From Castanea sativa (taxonomy: Eukaryota > Streptophyta > Magnoliopsida > Fagales > Fagaceae): a DNA stretch of 64,000 bases. The notes under the pieces are model-generated. The model did no database searches. It was not told the DNA's origin and saw only the letters and a list, made by a program, of their open reading frames with translations. The DNA lies in assembly GCF_040712315.1 (NCBI RefSeq), contig NC_134016.1:496001-560000 (forward strand). Direction: 5' to 3'. Shown here in pieces: positions 11,632 to 23,990 of the stretch. Each line of letters starts with the position of its first letter. Positions within the stretch are counted from its first letter, which is position 1. The position numbers and the translations under genes were made by a program.

Positions 11632-13433
11632 TTATTAAGATTAACCAGGATACAAGAAGTAACAAGTAAAGTAGAGAAAGCAGGCAAGAACTAACAAATG
11701 AAATAAAGGCCACTGCACTTGTACTAGCAACCATAGAATTAAATTCTGAAATCCACTTGCTAATCACATGCAATACATATCAAAAGTTTTTAGATGATTA
11801 GAGTATGTATAAGAACACAGATGATTTTATCTATGATTAATACATGAAATATGGGCTTAACGTTCATTGCCACTCAGAGGAAGGACCATTTGATCTAATA
11901 CCATAATTAATTAGCGATAATCCCAAAAGCATTACTCAGTTTATAATTTTTTTTTAAACCATATTAATCAATCTGGACCATCCAAGTTGTTGTACATATA
12001 GTTGTCAAACCCATTTAATACCAGATATTGACTAATTATTATAAAACCAAATGCAGATCAAAACAATGAAACAGATAACAAAGGTTTGATCTGATTTGTC
12101 AAAAAGTTAACATGTTGGTAGCAATCAATTCAACTTTCAGAGCAACACTCAAAATTAAAAGCTATTTAATAAGCAGAACGAAGTATTATAATATCTATCA
12201 TATAGATGTTGGAAATTTATCATACATTCATATTAGATAGAATAAGTAGATCTAAAAGTAGGATCTAGATTAGATCTGCATCAAATTCCATATGATCAGA
12301 GACTGAAATGAAGCAACAAATTGAAAAAAGTTAGAGATCACATACATTTATTATAGAAAAAGTGAAAAATAATCGACAATAAACGAGAATGAAAGAGTGA
12401 TCAAAGTAATAGGAATGTAAAAAAATTATAAAAAAAAAAAAAGATCTATGATAAAACGAAACCGATCACAACTATATAGAATTGATTATAAATAAGTAAA
12501 ATAGAGAGAGAGAGAGAGAGAGGAAAAAATATACCTGGGAATTGAAATCCAAAGGAATATTTGGAAATGGAAAAAATTAGAGGGAAAAGCAAAAGGGTTT
12601 TGAAAAGCAGAGGAGTCCGAAAACAGAGAACACGTTGTTACATATGTAAGTGTCTGAGACCGACTCCTGGGACCGGAGACTTAAGCCTGTTCAGGTTTGG
12701 GACACGTGGCAAACCAACGTAACTTTGCCGACCTGTCTTTGAAAAAAAATATAATAATGCTTTAGGACAGGTCGGCAAAGTTACGTTAGTTATGGATTAC
12801 GCGGCCTGTCCACGTTTGAAATAAAGTATTTTGTATCTTATGTTATAAAAAGAATAAAAATAAAAAAAAATTAAAATTAAAATTATATCAAATCACTTCG
12901 GCACATTTTCGTGTTATAATCCAATAAATAAGAGACATGTGTACACAAATATTTACTCAATAATATGTTTTTAATTTGTTAGTGAGGTAGTTTTTTTTTT
13001 TTTTTTGCTAACAAGTCTCACACATTTTGATACTATTGACTTGATATTATTTGATACCAAATACCTCTCTTTGCCTTTATTAATGCAATTATGTTTCGTT
13101 TGTTTCAACATAAAATATTTGCAGGAATAAACACATCTTTTTATAAAGCATATATAATAATATTTACTCTATAACATTACTAGAATAGTAGGATCACTCT
13201 TTCTATTTTTATCAATTCAATGATAATTCTGACTTTTATTCGCTTGTTAACCTATATCTTTTTTATCATTTTAAATTTTTATTTTTGTTAGTAATTTGGG
13301 TAAATAGATAAGGGTGGGTAAATTGTTAGGTTAGTTTTTAAATAAATTAATCTTATTTACTTGTAGTAGATCAAGATTAAGTTTGTATTGAATTTATATG
13401 TTATGTTTGTCTTCTAAACTAAAGTCATCTATT
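11632..13433. repeat. LEA 5'-flank copy 2 (5'UTR intron plus promoter, no coding sequence)
   Basis: From gttattaagattaaccagg at about 11632 the sequence follows 2268 onward with small changes: intron-like sequence, donor site and GA microsatellite (about 12503-12520), then the ACACGTGGC motif (12702-12710). The match starts about 40 bp upstream of the LEA ATG, so the coding region was not copied. The TATA box segment of copy 1 is absent. A perfect 22-bp inverted repeat (12716-12737 and 12766-12787) replaces the corresponding promoter-distal region of copy 1. The copy ends abruptly at 13433, where MULE-2 begins. Confidence 0.88.
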
Positions 13434-14227
13434 CAATCCAATACCTAGGATATTGCACGGTGTGCAATAGCACAAATTCCAACCATTCATTTAATCCAAT
13501 GACTCATTATTTTGACACCTCACCAAGACACGTTGGCAATCCGTGTGCTCACTCAAGATTTCATTTCAGCTTCCCATTTTTGAATTTCACTAAAACTCTT
13601 TCTCCTCTCTCTCACTTCAACCGAGCTCTCCATCACTCTCCCTAACGCTCCACTCTCTCAACCCCGACTATGCCTCCACCATTCTCTCAACATCCATGAT
13701 TGCTCTCTGTCTCTCCCTCAACCCCGTCGTCACCACTTCCCGCATACCCAACTCAAACCCATAAACAAAAACAAAGAAAAAACGGCGGTTCGCCATTTGA
13801 GATCCCGACCCCCAAACACTCGCACCCTTTTTAGACCCAGATCAGAGAGAGAATAAGGGTTGGAGGGAGAGAATCGGGTGTTTAAGTGAGAATTTGATGT
13901 TTTCAAACCCAGATCAAAGAAAGTAAGGGTTAGGGTTTGGAGAGAATTGGCCAAGAGAGAAGTTGATGCTTTTTCAAGTTTGATCTATGGAGGGATATGA
14001 GATTAAGAGAGAGAGAGAGAGAGTTTGGTCGAAGGAGAGAAGAAGCCACCATTGGAGGTGGTGGTTGTGATGAAAATTATCCTTGCCAATTTGGGCTTGT
14101 TTTAGATAGAGACCACCACTCGATTGGGTTTTTCTTTTATCTCTATATTTTTTAATAAACTCTGTTTGGTTGCTAGGAAAGGAAGGAAAGTAAATAATGG
14201 TGTCACAATTTTGTTGATTGATTTATT

Positions 14228-16285
14228 GGGACTAAATTTAATTTTGTTTTCTCAGTTTTTAGCTTAGGAATTGAAATCAAGTCTTATATTGCTTGCATTT
14301 TTGTCAATTGTTTAAAAATGCTTGATACAAAAATAGTGATTGTGGAATTAAAAATGCTTTCTTTGGCATTAAAAATCTACCAATGTGATACAAAAACAGT
14401 ATATTAGAACGGTACATCTTCCAAAAATAGTGATTGTGGCTTCTCAACTTAAGGACTTTGGAGGAATTTAGTGTAGAATTTACATAGCTTTATTATGCTT
14501 GATGAAAACTGCCATGGATATTGAAAATATTCAGGTCAAACTCTTTTTCTCATTGGGGCTAAACTTAATTATGTTTTCTTTTTTTTTGGGTTATTAGCTT
14601 AGAAATTGTAATCAAGTCTTATATTGCTTGCATTTTGTCAATTGTTTAAAAATGCTTGAATCCTTGTAATTTGTATTCAATGGGCTTATTATTAGGTTCC
14701 TAATGATGAAAGTTTGAACCTTTATGAGCTATTTAACCAAAGCATGAATGTTCAATACACTGAAAGGCTTTCACATAAAAATTTTTACAGCACATATTTT
14801 CATTTGGAGTTAATTACATAAAATTGAATTTAAAGACTTCTTGTAGATGTGTTGTAAAAAAGGCATGCTTTTATTGTGTTGAATGATTCATATCAAGTGT
14901 CACTCCTTAGATATAGAAGAAACTAAATGGGTAGCAAATTCTTAATTATACAAAATTTACTTTTTCAGATTTTTAATTTTCCTGGCATCCCCAGAAACTG
15001 CTACAGATGCAGATTATTAGCCATAAAGTTTGTTAGTTATAATTTCTACAATGAAATTGATTCTTTAATCTTAGTCTTTTTGGATTTAAATTGGTTCTAT
15101 GATGGCTGAATATGCTGTGATTGAATTTCTATTTGATGGTGAGCCTATGTGTGTCCTTGGTGTAATGGTTGTAGCTTTTGTTTGGATTTGAAACCAATGA
15201 ATGGTGGTTGGATGGGCTTTGCATGTATTAGTGTAAAAAAGTTGCAATGGGTGAGTGTATTAATCTTCTTGATGTTTTTTCCCTTTGCTTTGATTTTTGT
15301 TATTGCCTTGCTTCTTGTGGTTGTTGTTGCCTCTTGAGCAATTTTAGGAGTTATTCTTTTCTTTGACTTAAACTGGAAATTCTGTTGCTTGGTCATGAGC
15401 TATTCTAAAAATCTTTATGACATTTTTCTTTTTTTGTCCTAATTTTTCTTAAGTGCGTGTTATTTTCCTAAATTTGGATTGACCATGCACTATGCAGCAA
15501 TGTATTATTCTGGTAGGATAATATGTTTGGCCAGTTGTAGTTTACTTTATACATTAAATCTATGGCTCTTGATAGATGAACTTGTGAGGAATTTTTTTGC
15601 TATCTTGAATTGTTACTAGTCATACTTTATAAGTTTAGCTCAAATTTTAGGTAATGAATTACATATTTTTATATGTTTGTTAGTCCATGCCCAAAATATT
15701 CTGGGTTCTTGGTTCAAAATCATCTTCCAAAATTTGGTGATTTTATTATTGACTGTAATGATTGTAACCAAAAAAAAATTATAGAAATAAAAATTCTATG
15801 GTTATTGTACGAATTGACATTTGTTTTTCAACACTGCAGGTTGACATAGAAGCCAAGCAGTCCAAGCCCCTACCATGAAGCCTACTCAACCTACTGTGAA
15901 GCTGGCTTTGATCATGATTTTTATTGTTATTTTAATATTTTTATTGTATCATCTTTCACTAGTTTTTAGTGTTTTGAGTGAGTTTTAAATGGGGAAAACA
16001 CTTAGCTGGCTACCTTGGAGATGGTTCTGTTTCTTAGTGCCTCAAATAATTAGTAGCATGCTTCATTTTGCCACAGTGATGAAAATGTGGTTTATTGCAT
16101 GTCATCCCATATTGCTACTCTTTCTATTGTCAAAATTAAAAATCTACCAACGTGAAACAAAAACAGCATATTAGAATTGTACATCTTCCAAAGGTCAAAC
16201 TCTTTTACATAGCTTTATTATGCTTGATAAAAATTGCCATGGATATTGAAAATATTCAAAGGTCAAACTCTTTTTATCATTCTTG
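14228..16285. repeat. Internal repeats of MULE-2
   Basis: The block gactaaatttaattttg...ttgtcaattgtttaaaaatgcttg at about 14228-14325 recurs at about 14557-14660. The block ending gccatggatattgaaaatattc at about 14380-14540 recurs at about 16140-16285. No coding region is recognisable in 14100-19000. A 20-bp direct repeat containing cattccactgagtaagag lies at about 16758-16798. A tgtccaaaaatgt micro-repeat lies at about 17125-17215. Confidence 0.6.
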
Positions 16286-18145
16286 AAGATTCCTTGACTT
16301 TGCCTTTTGTTTTTCAACTTATTTAGATGGATTAAATCAAATATGATTCAGCAGTAATCTAAACTTGCTTCGCAGTACTTTAATGCCTGAGAAAGCATTC
16401 TTGCTAAAAAAAAATTACATATATCATATATGACTATAGATAATAAAAATTGAAAATAATAATATAACATTGTTTTGGTCATCTATTATTTATGTCCTTG
16501 TATTTCATTCCTGTGCTAAATCGATGTACATACCCATCACTGTCAAAGAGTAGTATATATATTCTCTGCCATATTCGAGTTAGGAACTATCAAGTCCTGA
16601 ATCAAACTTCTCCTATTATAGTTCTAGAGCTATGTTAGTTTATTTAACCAGCTTTGGCCTCAATAGCACCAAATTTAATATGAAATTGGAAATCTCTCAT
16701 TCATTCTACCATGTACTAACAAATTTAGGGAATAAAAGTTAGGGTATGAAGAGATATTGCATTCCACTGAGTAAGAGCATTCCACTGAGTAAGAGCATGT
16801 AAAAGAAATTGGTTATCCGTCTCCTAAACAAGTTCTCTTCAAGGAGCTTCTAGAATCAAGCACATATATGTGATGAAGCATAAAAATATTAATTACTTGC
16901 ATTTAAAAAAATGAACAAGATTTGGTACATGACATTGCATTTTAAAATATTAATCACTTGCATATATAATTAATGTTTAACTAGAAGTTACTCAAACATG
17001 CACTTGTACAATCTAACATATTTAAAATGTTTGACTAACTTCTTTAGTTACAAAAAATTATCCAAAACATTTGCTACATGTGCAATCAGTTGTCTAAATA
17101 GTCAGATTTGCTATCCAAGAAACTGTCCAAGGCAAAGTTGTCCAAAAATGTTGTCCAAAAATGTTGTCCACTGTGCAATATACTATCAAACAAACTGTCC
17201 AAAAAATGTTATCCATCATATTGCAAAATCAATATTAGCCTGAAAATATGTCAAAAAAATCAAGTTACATTTTAAAATCAAGTTACATTTTAAACTTAAA
17301 CAAACATGAGAAAATTTCACTATAATTGATCTTATCATTTATTAGTTTTTTACATACCAAAAAAGTGATGTGTTTGTAGGCAAGCATTTGCATTTTCAAC
17401 ACATGGAGTCGGTCCATAATTGAACCTAACTCATTTCCCTGTGTGGGTGTATATATATATACATAAATAAGTTTATTCATTTGGTGAGTAGAGAGGATAT
17501 AAACACATGGATTTATTTTTTTTTTTACTTGACCAATAGTAATTTGGTGAGTAAGAATTAAAACTAAATATTTTAAATTTGAGGGACCAAAACCAAACTT
17601 GCCTCAACCAAAAATATAAGTCACTCACCAAATTGTTATAGGTGGAACTCACACAAAAGGCCAGTCAGGAATGACCTTTTAATAAAGTCACTCACCACAG
17701 GCCAAGCCAAAACCCAAATCATCCATTGCTAAGTATGCATAGCTAAGAGACAATCAATAGCCAGCCACACCTAAATCATCCATCACTATCAACCATCAAA
17801 GAGCCAACTCAAATCACTAGTCAACAAGACAACACGGAGCCAAGCCATAACAATATCTCAACCCATCAACTACTTGACTGGCAGCCAAGACCTACTTAAA
17901 TCTTACGCATAAAGCCACTTCAACAGAAACTTCATAATACAAATCAATCAGAAAAACAGACTTCAAATCCACCATTTCAAAAGTTTCTAGATAGTCACTT
18001 AAAACATGAATATACATCACACAAATCTAACAAGTTCATGAAAAAATAAAGGTAGGGAAGATTGGCAGAGCTCAACCGAGGGAAGATACTCACTTAAAGC
18101 AATGTTTACATTTTACCTGACAAACAACTGCATCACTTGATACTT

Positions 18146-18307
18146 TTTTTTATATATATATACAAGATAGAATTTCTACTCTAGCCTAATCTAAATGTAT
18201 ATGTGCGTGAAGCTCCCTCCTAAAGACTTGAACCCCGGTTCTTGCCCCCATACTCCACAAGCATTTATACCTGTGGAGTGACTATCGCACCAAGGGTGTG
18301 CGGTGAT
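18146..18307 (-). mobile_element. tRNA-derived SINE with an 18-bp target duplication
   Basis: The 18-mer ctgcatcacttgatactt lies at 18128-18145 and again at 18308-18325. Between them, read on the minus strand, is a tRNA-like head (ggtgcgatagtcactccac as A-box region, gggttcaagtctttagg as B box) and an A/T-rich tail. A second member of the family is at about 51424-51577, plus strand. The neighbouring local duplication at 18485-18580 holds a related site without the SINE. Confidence 0.85.
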
Positions 18308-19048
18308 CTGCATCACTTGATACTTGAGACAATGATGGAGTTAATTGAGACAATGATGGAGTTAATGGTACCTATGTAATCACAATGATTACAAGAGAAA
18401 TAATTTACGAAATCATCTTATTACTTATAATTGCAAAACAAGTAAACATGTAAGTTTTTTCAAAATTTCATATATGAAAACATTTACATTTTACCTTACT
18501 AACATCCATAGGATTTGATACTTGAGTCAATAACGGAGTTAATGGTGCTTATGTAATCACAATGATTATGAGAGAGGGTTTAAGAAATCATCTAATTACT
18601 TATAAGTGCAAAACATGTAAACAAGTATGCTTACCCTTAAGAATGACGTGAAACTAGTTTGGTAACTATGGATTGGTCCCAATTCAAATGTCATCATTGG
18701 CGTGGAAAAAGTGACAAAATAAGTCCGCTATATCACAAAAAAGAAAACCGTATTAATAAATTCACAATGAAAAGGTAAGTGTAGTACAACCTCCAACTTC
18801 ACAAATTATTAAGTTATTCCACTATGAATAAAAATAAATAAAAATCTCTTACTTGATGCAAATAATATTCTCCATGTGAGCCATAATTATTATATTACAT
18901 GTTAGGAGCAAAACCAGGTTCCTATATGAGAAAAAAAATAAATAAATATATATATATATATATTATTAGCCATAACAATATAAAAGTTTGCAAACAATGG
19001 AAACTTAGTAAGGGATAAAAATAAATAAATAAAATTTACTTTGGAAAA

Positions 19049-20955
19049 CTATTGGCTAACCTCATCATTTAATTCAACTCTTCCCATTTTTTTTGTTTGC
19101 TTCACAACCCAACTTTTCTTTCGTTTTCCACCCTTGCGACCTTCTTTTTTCTTAAGACCTTTTTCTCTTTCAACCAAATCTTCCAAATGTTGGTTAGGAT
19201 CAAGATTTTCTACACCACTACATAATGGCATTTGATGGGGCAATTGATGACCAGCCACATTTTTTGCTGCAATGTCTTCAACCTTTTTTTTATATTCCTC
19301 TATCATCTTCTCTATTAAAGCAAATGCCTCTTCATTGTCTACCGCTCGAGAAGCTAATCGTACCAACTTGGGACATAATCTTCTATATCGTTGTGAAACA
19401 CTCAAGTTGACATCCTCTTCCACATTTGTTCTCCTATTGTCCAAGATACATTCACTTTTTTCCTCTCTTGTCTATCTTTTCAAAATGTACATATCAGGAA
19501 TTATCTTTATATCAAGAAAGTCAAAGACTTTCAGAACATGGCAACATAAAATTCCAACAATTTCAAACTTTCTACAACTACATGAAAATGTTTTATCTGC
19601 AGTGTCATAAGAGACTATGAACTCACCAGCCTTATGCATAAACTCAATAGTGTATGTATGCACTAACAAGTCCTCTTGGCGATTTTTTATCCTTGTTGCT
19701 AATGCAAGGTCATATTGATCATGAAGCATTCAAAATATTACAAGTGTGTACACTTGTACTGCTTGCTTCAACAATGGAGAATTTTTCAAGCCCAACTGGG
19801 GAAAATTTTGCCTAGCATTAAACTCAGCTTGTAACTTTTTTTCTTGTTTTGCTCAATCACCCGATCAAAATGTTCAAAAAATTCTGCCACATCCAAATCA
19901 AATTTTAAGTAATCTTTCAAATCTCCATTCAAGCTTTCACTGAGTTGGGTACTTCGTATGCCCAATGTAAATTCATTCTTCATGTAACACTTTGTCCATT
20001 TTCCTTTCAATTTGTAAACAGTATCCAACCAACTACAATCATGTATAGCATATGTGTCAATCATGTCCTCTCAAGTTTTTTCAAATTCAATTTCATCATT
20101 AAACTCAAACATACAAGTTTTAAAAACTTGAAGAAAAGAAGAACCATCCTTCATCAAATTCCTCAAATGTTTTATCCCATTTTGCATTATGTGTAAAGTA
20201 CATAATTCATGGTAAGTGTTAGGCGTTACCTCACTCAATGCCTTTGCCATTGCAAAATCTTGATCTATAAAAATTGTTTTAAGTCTTTTACCTGCATGTG
20301 CAATTAAGAAGCTTTCAAACAACCACTTAAACGATTCTACCGTTTTATCATATAAAAGAGCAACCCCAAAAACCGTTAACCCTCTATGGTGATTGAAATC
20401 GGTAAACACCCCTAATAGTCTTAGCTTTTTATTAGTACCATCTGTAGTGTCAAATGTCACCACATCACCAAAATTAGCATAATCAACAACCATTCTAGCA
20501 TCGGCCAAAAAAATGTTAGTTATCTGCTCAATGTTATCTAGTTATACTCCATATTGAAAGAATGGATTTTTAGTCAATTGTTCCTGAAAGTACCCTAATA
20601 AACATGCAGCTTGACCATATATCAAGTTTTTTTGTTGTCTTGTTCTAAGGTAATTTTTCTGATCAAACTCAGTGAATCTAAGATTAGCTCTCCCACCAGC
20701 CTCTCTACTCATCAACTCATGTGCTGCTTTTGGCTTGATTCCAGAAGAGGATGCTAACTCAATCAATCCCGCATGAACTTCTGAAATTTTTCGTTGAGAT
20801 CTCATCATATAAACTATTTCTAATAGATGAAAAGTGTAATTATGTTCTCCAACAAAATCAGACACTTTAAACTTTCCACTTTCTCGCACTAATGAAACAT
20901 ATAACCTTATAGGACAGTTAGTCCTTGTATCATCTCGGTTACAAGTGCGAATCAT
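19049..20955 (-). pseudogene. FAR1-domain MULE transposase of MULE-2, frameshifted
   Basis: On the minus strand the order is: remnant of a FAR1 DNA-binding domain (ending near VGEHNYTFH), the conserved KPKAAHELMSREAGG-like linker, a MULE transposase core with Asp in VVTFDTTDG, Asp in TIFIDQDFAMAKA and Glu in STQLSESLN, then a SWIM finger (CSCRKFEIVGILCCHVLKV, about 19535-19590) and a basic tail. Frame breaks: in-frame stops at 20542, 20071 and about 19472, and a frameshift near 19790. The last two stops fall where Trp codons are expected. It belongs to the same family as the MULE-1 transposase but is clearly a different lineage. Non-functional as read. Confidence 0.88.
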
Positions 20956-22257
20956 TTCTTCTTTTTCTTTTCCTCAAATGCCCTGCTTTGCACATACAAA
21001 TCCCCTTTGTTGTTACCTTACCATTATTCTTACTTTTATTTATATAATGTTTTCTAACATCAAAGCTCACTTGCCTTCCATATTTTACCTAAAATTCTCA
21101 TGTATCTTCTAATGTATCAAATGTCATACCAACTCTACGATTCAAATCTACAATTCAAATCTGCATTAGCTTCCATGTTTTGAGAGAATTCTCTCACCAC
21201 TCTATGCAATGAATTAAAGAATACTCCTATAATTAACAAATGTACAAAATTATCTACTATTATAAATATAGAAGAATGAATGTTTTTCATTGAAAATAAA
21301 AGCTGAAATTTTTTGTCCCAACATTGTGCTTATCATATATAAGAATTACGAACAGACCAATAAATGATCATGAGAGATGATGATCCAATTGATAAAGGAC
21401 AGTTTCAAGCTAAAATTTCATAAGAAACTGTTTAAGTGTATCATACCTAAAACACTACAGTTTAAAACACATCCAAGACCTAAAAGCATAGAATTCAACC
21501 AACGTAACATCTAACTTAGTAAAATAGGGATTTTAGCTATATCCCCTATACCGTTGACCATCCATTTCTATAATTTTGCTAGACCATATTTCACATATCC
21601 ATTTGAAAATGTACAATATTCAATTTGCAGCAAAAAAACTACCCAAAAATATTCCTCAAAACATAAACTAAATAATGATTCCATGGTGAAATATATATTA
21701 CTAGTAGAACTAAAATCAAACCCCAACTATCTAGACCCTGGACCCAACTCTCCACTTACCCAAAAAATAATTTTTTATTTTGATTCATTGTATACAAAAG
21801 AGAGAACTCACCTCCTTGAGTCGTTTGATGTTGGAAGCAACCTAGGAATCAAAGATGGACCCACGGTGACTTGGGGGATTTTCCAATGATACAATGGCCA
21901 AGAACCGTTGGAACCACCAATATGGCCATTGGCTATGTCGCTTCAAAGAGAGCTTCAGTCCTTGAGAGTGAAGACACTTGGAGACAGAGAAAGAGGGAGA
22001 GTGTGAGTGTGAGTGTTTAGGGGTTAAGAAATTTCAGATGGTAAGATGCAGTATTTTCTTTGTTTTGGCTTATGGGTCTGAGTTGGGTGATGCTAGCAGC
22101 GATGACGAGAAACGGCGGGTTGAGGGAGGGGTAAAGGAGCTCAGACGCAGGAGAGAGAGAGAGAGAGAGAGAGAGAAATTTGATTTTATCAAATAAGAAC
22201 ACAATAAAAGGTCAAAAAAAATGGCAGGTTGAGGGAGAGGCAGAGGAGCTCAGACAC

Positions 22258-22294
<37 letters not shown>

Positions 22295-22878
22295 TTGAGT
22301 TTATCTAATAAGAACATAGCTCACACGCATCAACAATGGCGGGACTCCAAAAAATTTTAGGGTAAAATGGTCTTTTTAATTTTGGTGAGGTGTCAAAATA
22401 ATGAGTCATTGAATTAAATGGATGGCTGGGATTTGTGCTATTGCACACCATGCAATACCCTAGGTATTGCACAGGATCTTAATCCATTATTACATATATA
22501 AGTGTCTAAGACTGACTCCTATGATTGGCTTAAGCCTATTCGGGTTTGGGACACGTGGCAAACCAACATAGCTTTGCCGACCTATCTTTGAAAAAAAAAA
22601 TAATGCTTTAAGACAGGTCGGCAAAGCAACGTTGGTTATGATTACGTAGCCTGTCCATGTTTGAAATAAAGTATTTTGCATCTTATGTTATATAAAATAA
22701 AGTATATAAAAAAAATGGTATCAAATCATTACGCATCTTTTGTGGTATTAAAATCTAATAAATAAAATACATATGTACACAAATAACTACTTATTAATAC
22801 GTCTTTAATTTGTTAGTGATGTAGTTTTTTTGCTGACAAGTCTCACATATTTTGATACCATGGACATGGTATCATTTG

Positions 22879-23070
22879 TAGGAATGGCAATTTTTGCCCA
22901 ACCTGCGGATACCCGGCCCAGCTCGACCCTAATGGGCCGGATTTTACCCGGTCCGATTAAAAATAGGGTCGGGTTTTGGTTTTAAAAAAAAACCCAAAAC
23001 GGGTCTGGGTTTTTACAAAAACCCAGCCCGACTCGGTTAATATATATATATGTATAGTTACTAAAATACC

Positions 23071-23122
<52 letters not shown>

Positions 23123-23806
23123 CCTACCTCACCTCACACTCACAATCTCTTTAGTAGTACAGCCGCCTCTCATCTCTCTCTCTCTCTTCAGCTCACCACT
23201 CTTGCACACTTACTCACAATCTCACCGGCGCCGTAGCACTCAAGCAACTCAATCTCAACCCCAGTTTCCACCGACAAGCTCAACTCCAGTTTCCACCGAC
23301 AAGCCCAGCACTCAAGCACCTCGCCGACCATGAAAATCTCCACAACCCCCACGAAACCACCGCCAATCATTGGAGATCTTGGTGGTCTAAGATAGAGAGA
23401 GGCCGAGTAGGAGTCCGAGATCTGAGATAGAGCCTTGGTGGACCAAGTTCTCCAAATATTTTTTTTTTGGGTTTTTTTTTTTTTTTTTGGGTTCATGTCC
23501 TCTATCAAATCTGAGTTTGTGTTTGTGATTCTATGATTCTATGTTTTTGAATCTATGTTTGTGAATCTGTGTCTGAAAGGGAAACTCTTATTTTTTATTT
23601 TTAAGATTATTTTCATGTTTAGCAATGGATGCCTTGAAGTGGTTGTCAGAGCCTATGAGGCCCGACGAGACCCAACGGGCCAGGTTAAGGTCTTAAAAAA
23701 AAGACCCATTTATGAAATGAGCCGGGTTCGGGTAACAGAGAAAGACCTGCGGGTCGGGTCCGGGCATCCAAAAACCCGCCTCAAACCCGACCCGTTGCCA
23801 TTCCTA
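22879..23806. mobile_element. Non-autonomous hAT element, 928 bp, perfect 8-bp TSD
   Basis: The ends are perfect 12-bp inverted repeats, taggaatggcaa at 22879 and ttgccattccta ending at 23806. Both are flanked by atcatttg (22871-22878 and 23807-23814), the 8-bp duplication typical of hAT transposons. Subterminal regions carry the gggtcgggtt-type repeats common in plant hAT elements. The interior has a TA microsatellite (about 23074-23120) and no transposase. Copy 2 has the empty site attatttg at 13046-13053. Confidence 0.95.
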
Positions 23807-23847
23807 ATCATTTGATACCAAATATCTCTCTGTCTTCATTAATGCAA

Positions 23848-23990
23848 TTACGATGTAGACGACTAAATTTCTTAGTTCGAAATAAATCAAACAAGTAAAA
23901 TAGTTTCGAACGGCGATCTGTAGTGATAGGATCTAGCCTTCTAAGGGAAGGATAGCTTGATAGGTCGGGAATTTTCCCTCTCTACATAGG
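23848..23990. mobile_element. Small insertion of unknown class in flank copy 3
   Basis: Comparison with copy 2 (about 13085-13100, where gcaattatg runs straight into tttgtttcaac) shows about 140 extra bases here. Its edges are weak inverted repeats, atgtagacgac and ctctctacat. It codes for nothing visible. The boundaries are approximate and the class is not identified. Confidence 0.45.

Larger units (their letters stand above)
13439..22469 (-). mobile_element. Large FAR1-type Mutator-like element (MULE-2), about 9 kb
   Basis: The ends are inverted repeats of about 90 bp: caatacctaggatattgcac at 13439 is mirrored by the segment ending cctaggtattg at 22469. Both continue through tgcaatagcacaaat, caatgactcattattttgac and acctcacca. 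The outermost bases form a small palindrome (caataccctaggtattg on the right). A decayed FAR1/MULE transposase lies on the minus strand at 19049-20955. A SINE is nested at 18146-18307. GA microsatellites occur near 14006-14022, 22152-22174 and 22261-22291. No 9-bp TSD can be found, and the two flanks are not one continuous target. Confidence 0.8.

Noticed and set aside
13730..13954. Minus-strand 74-codon frame near the left end of MULE-2
   Set aside because: No recognisable family and lies in subterminal repeat sequence; possible captured gene piece, but not supportable by eye.
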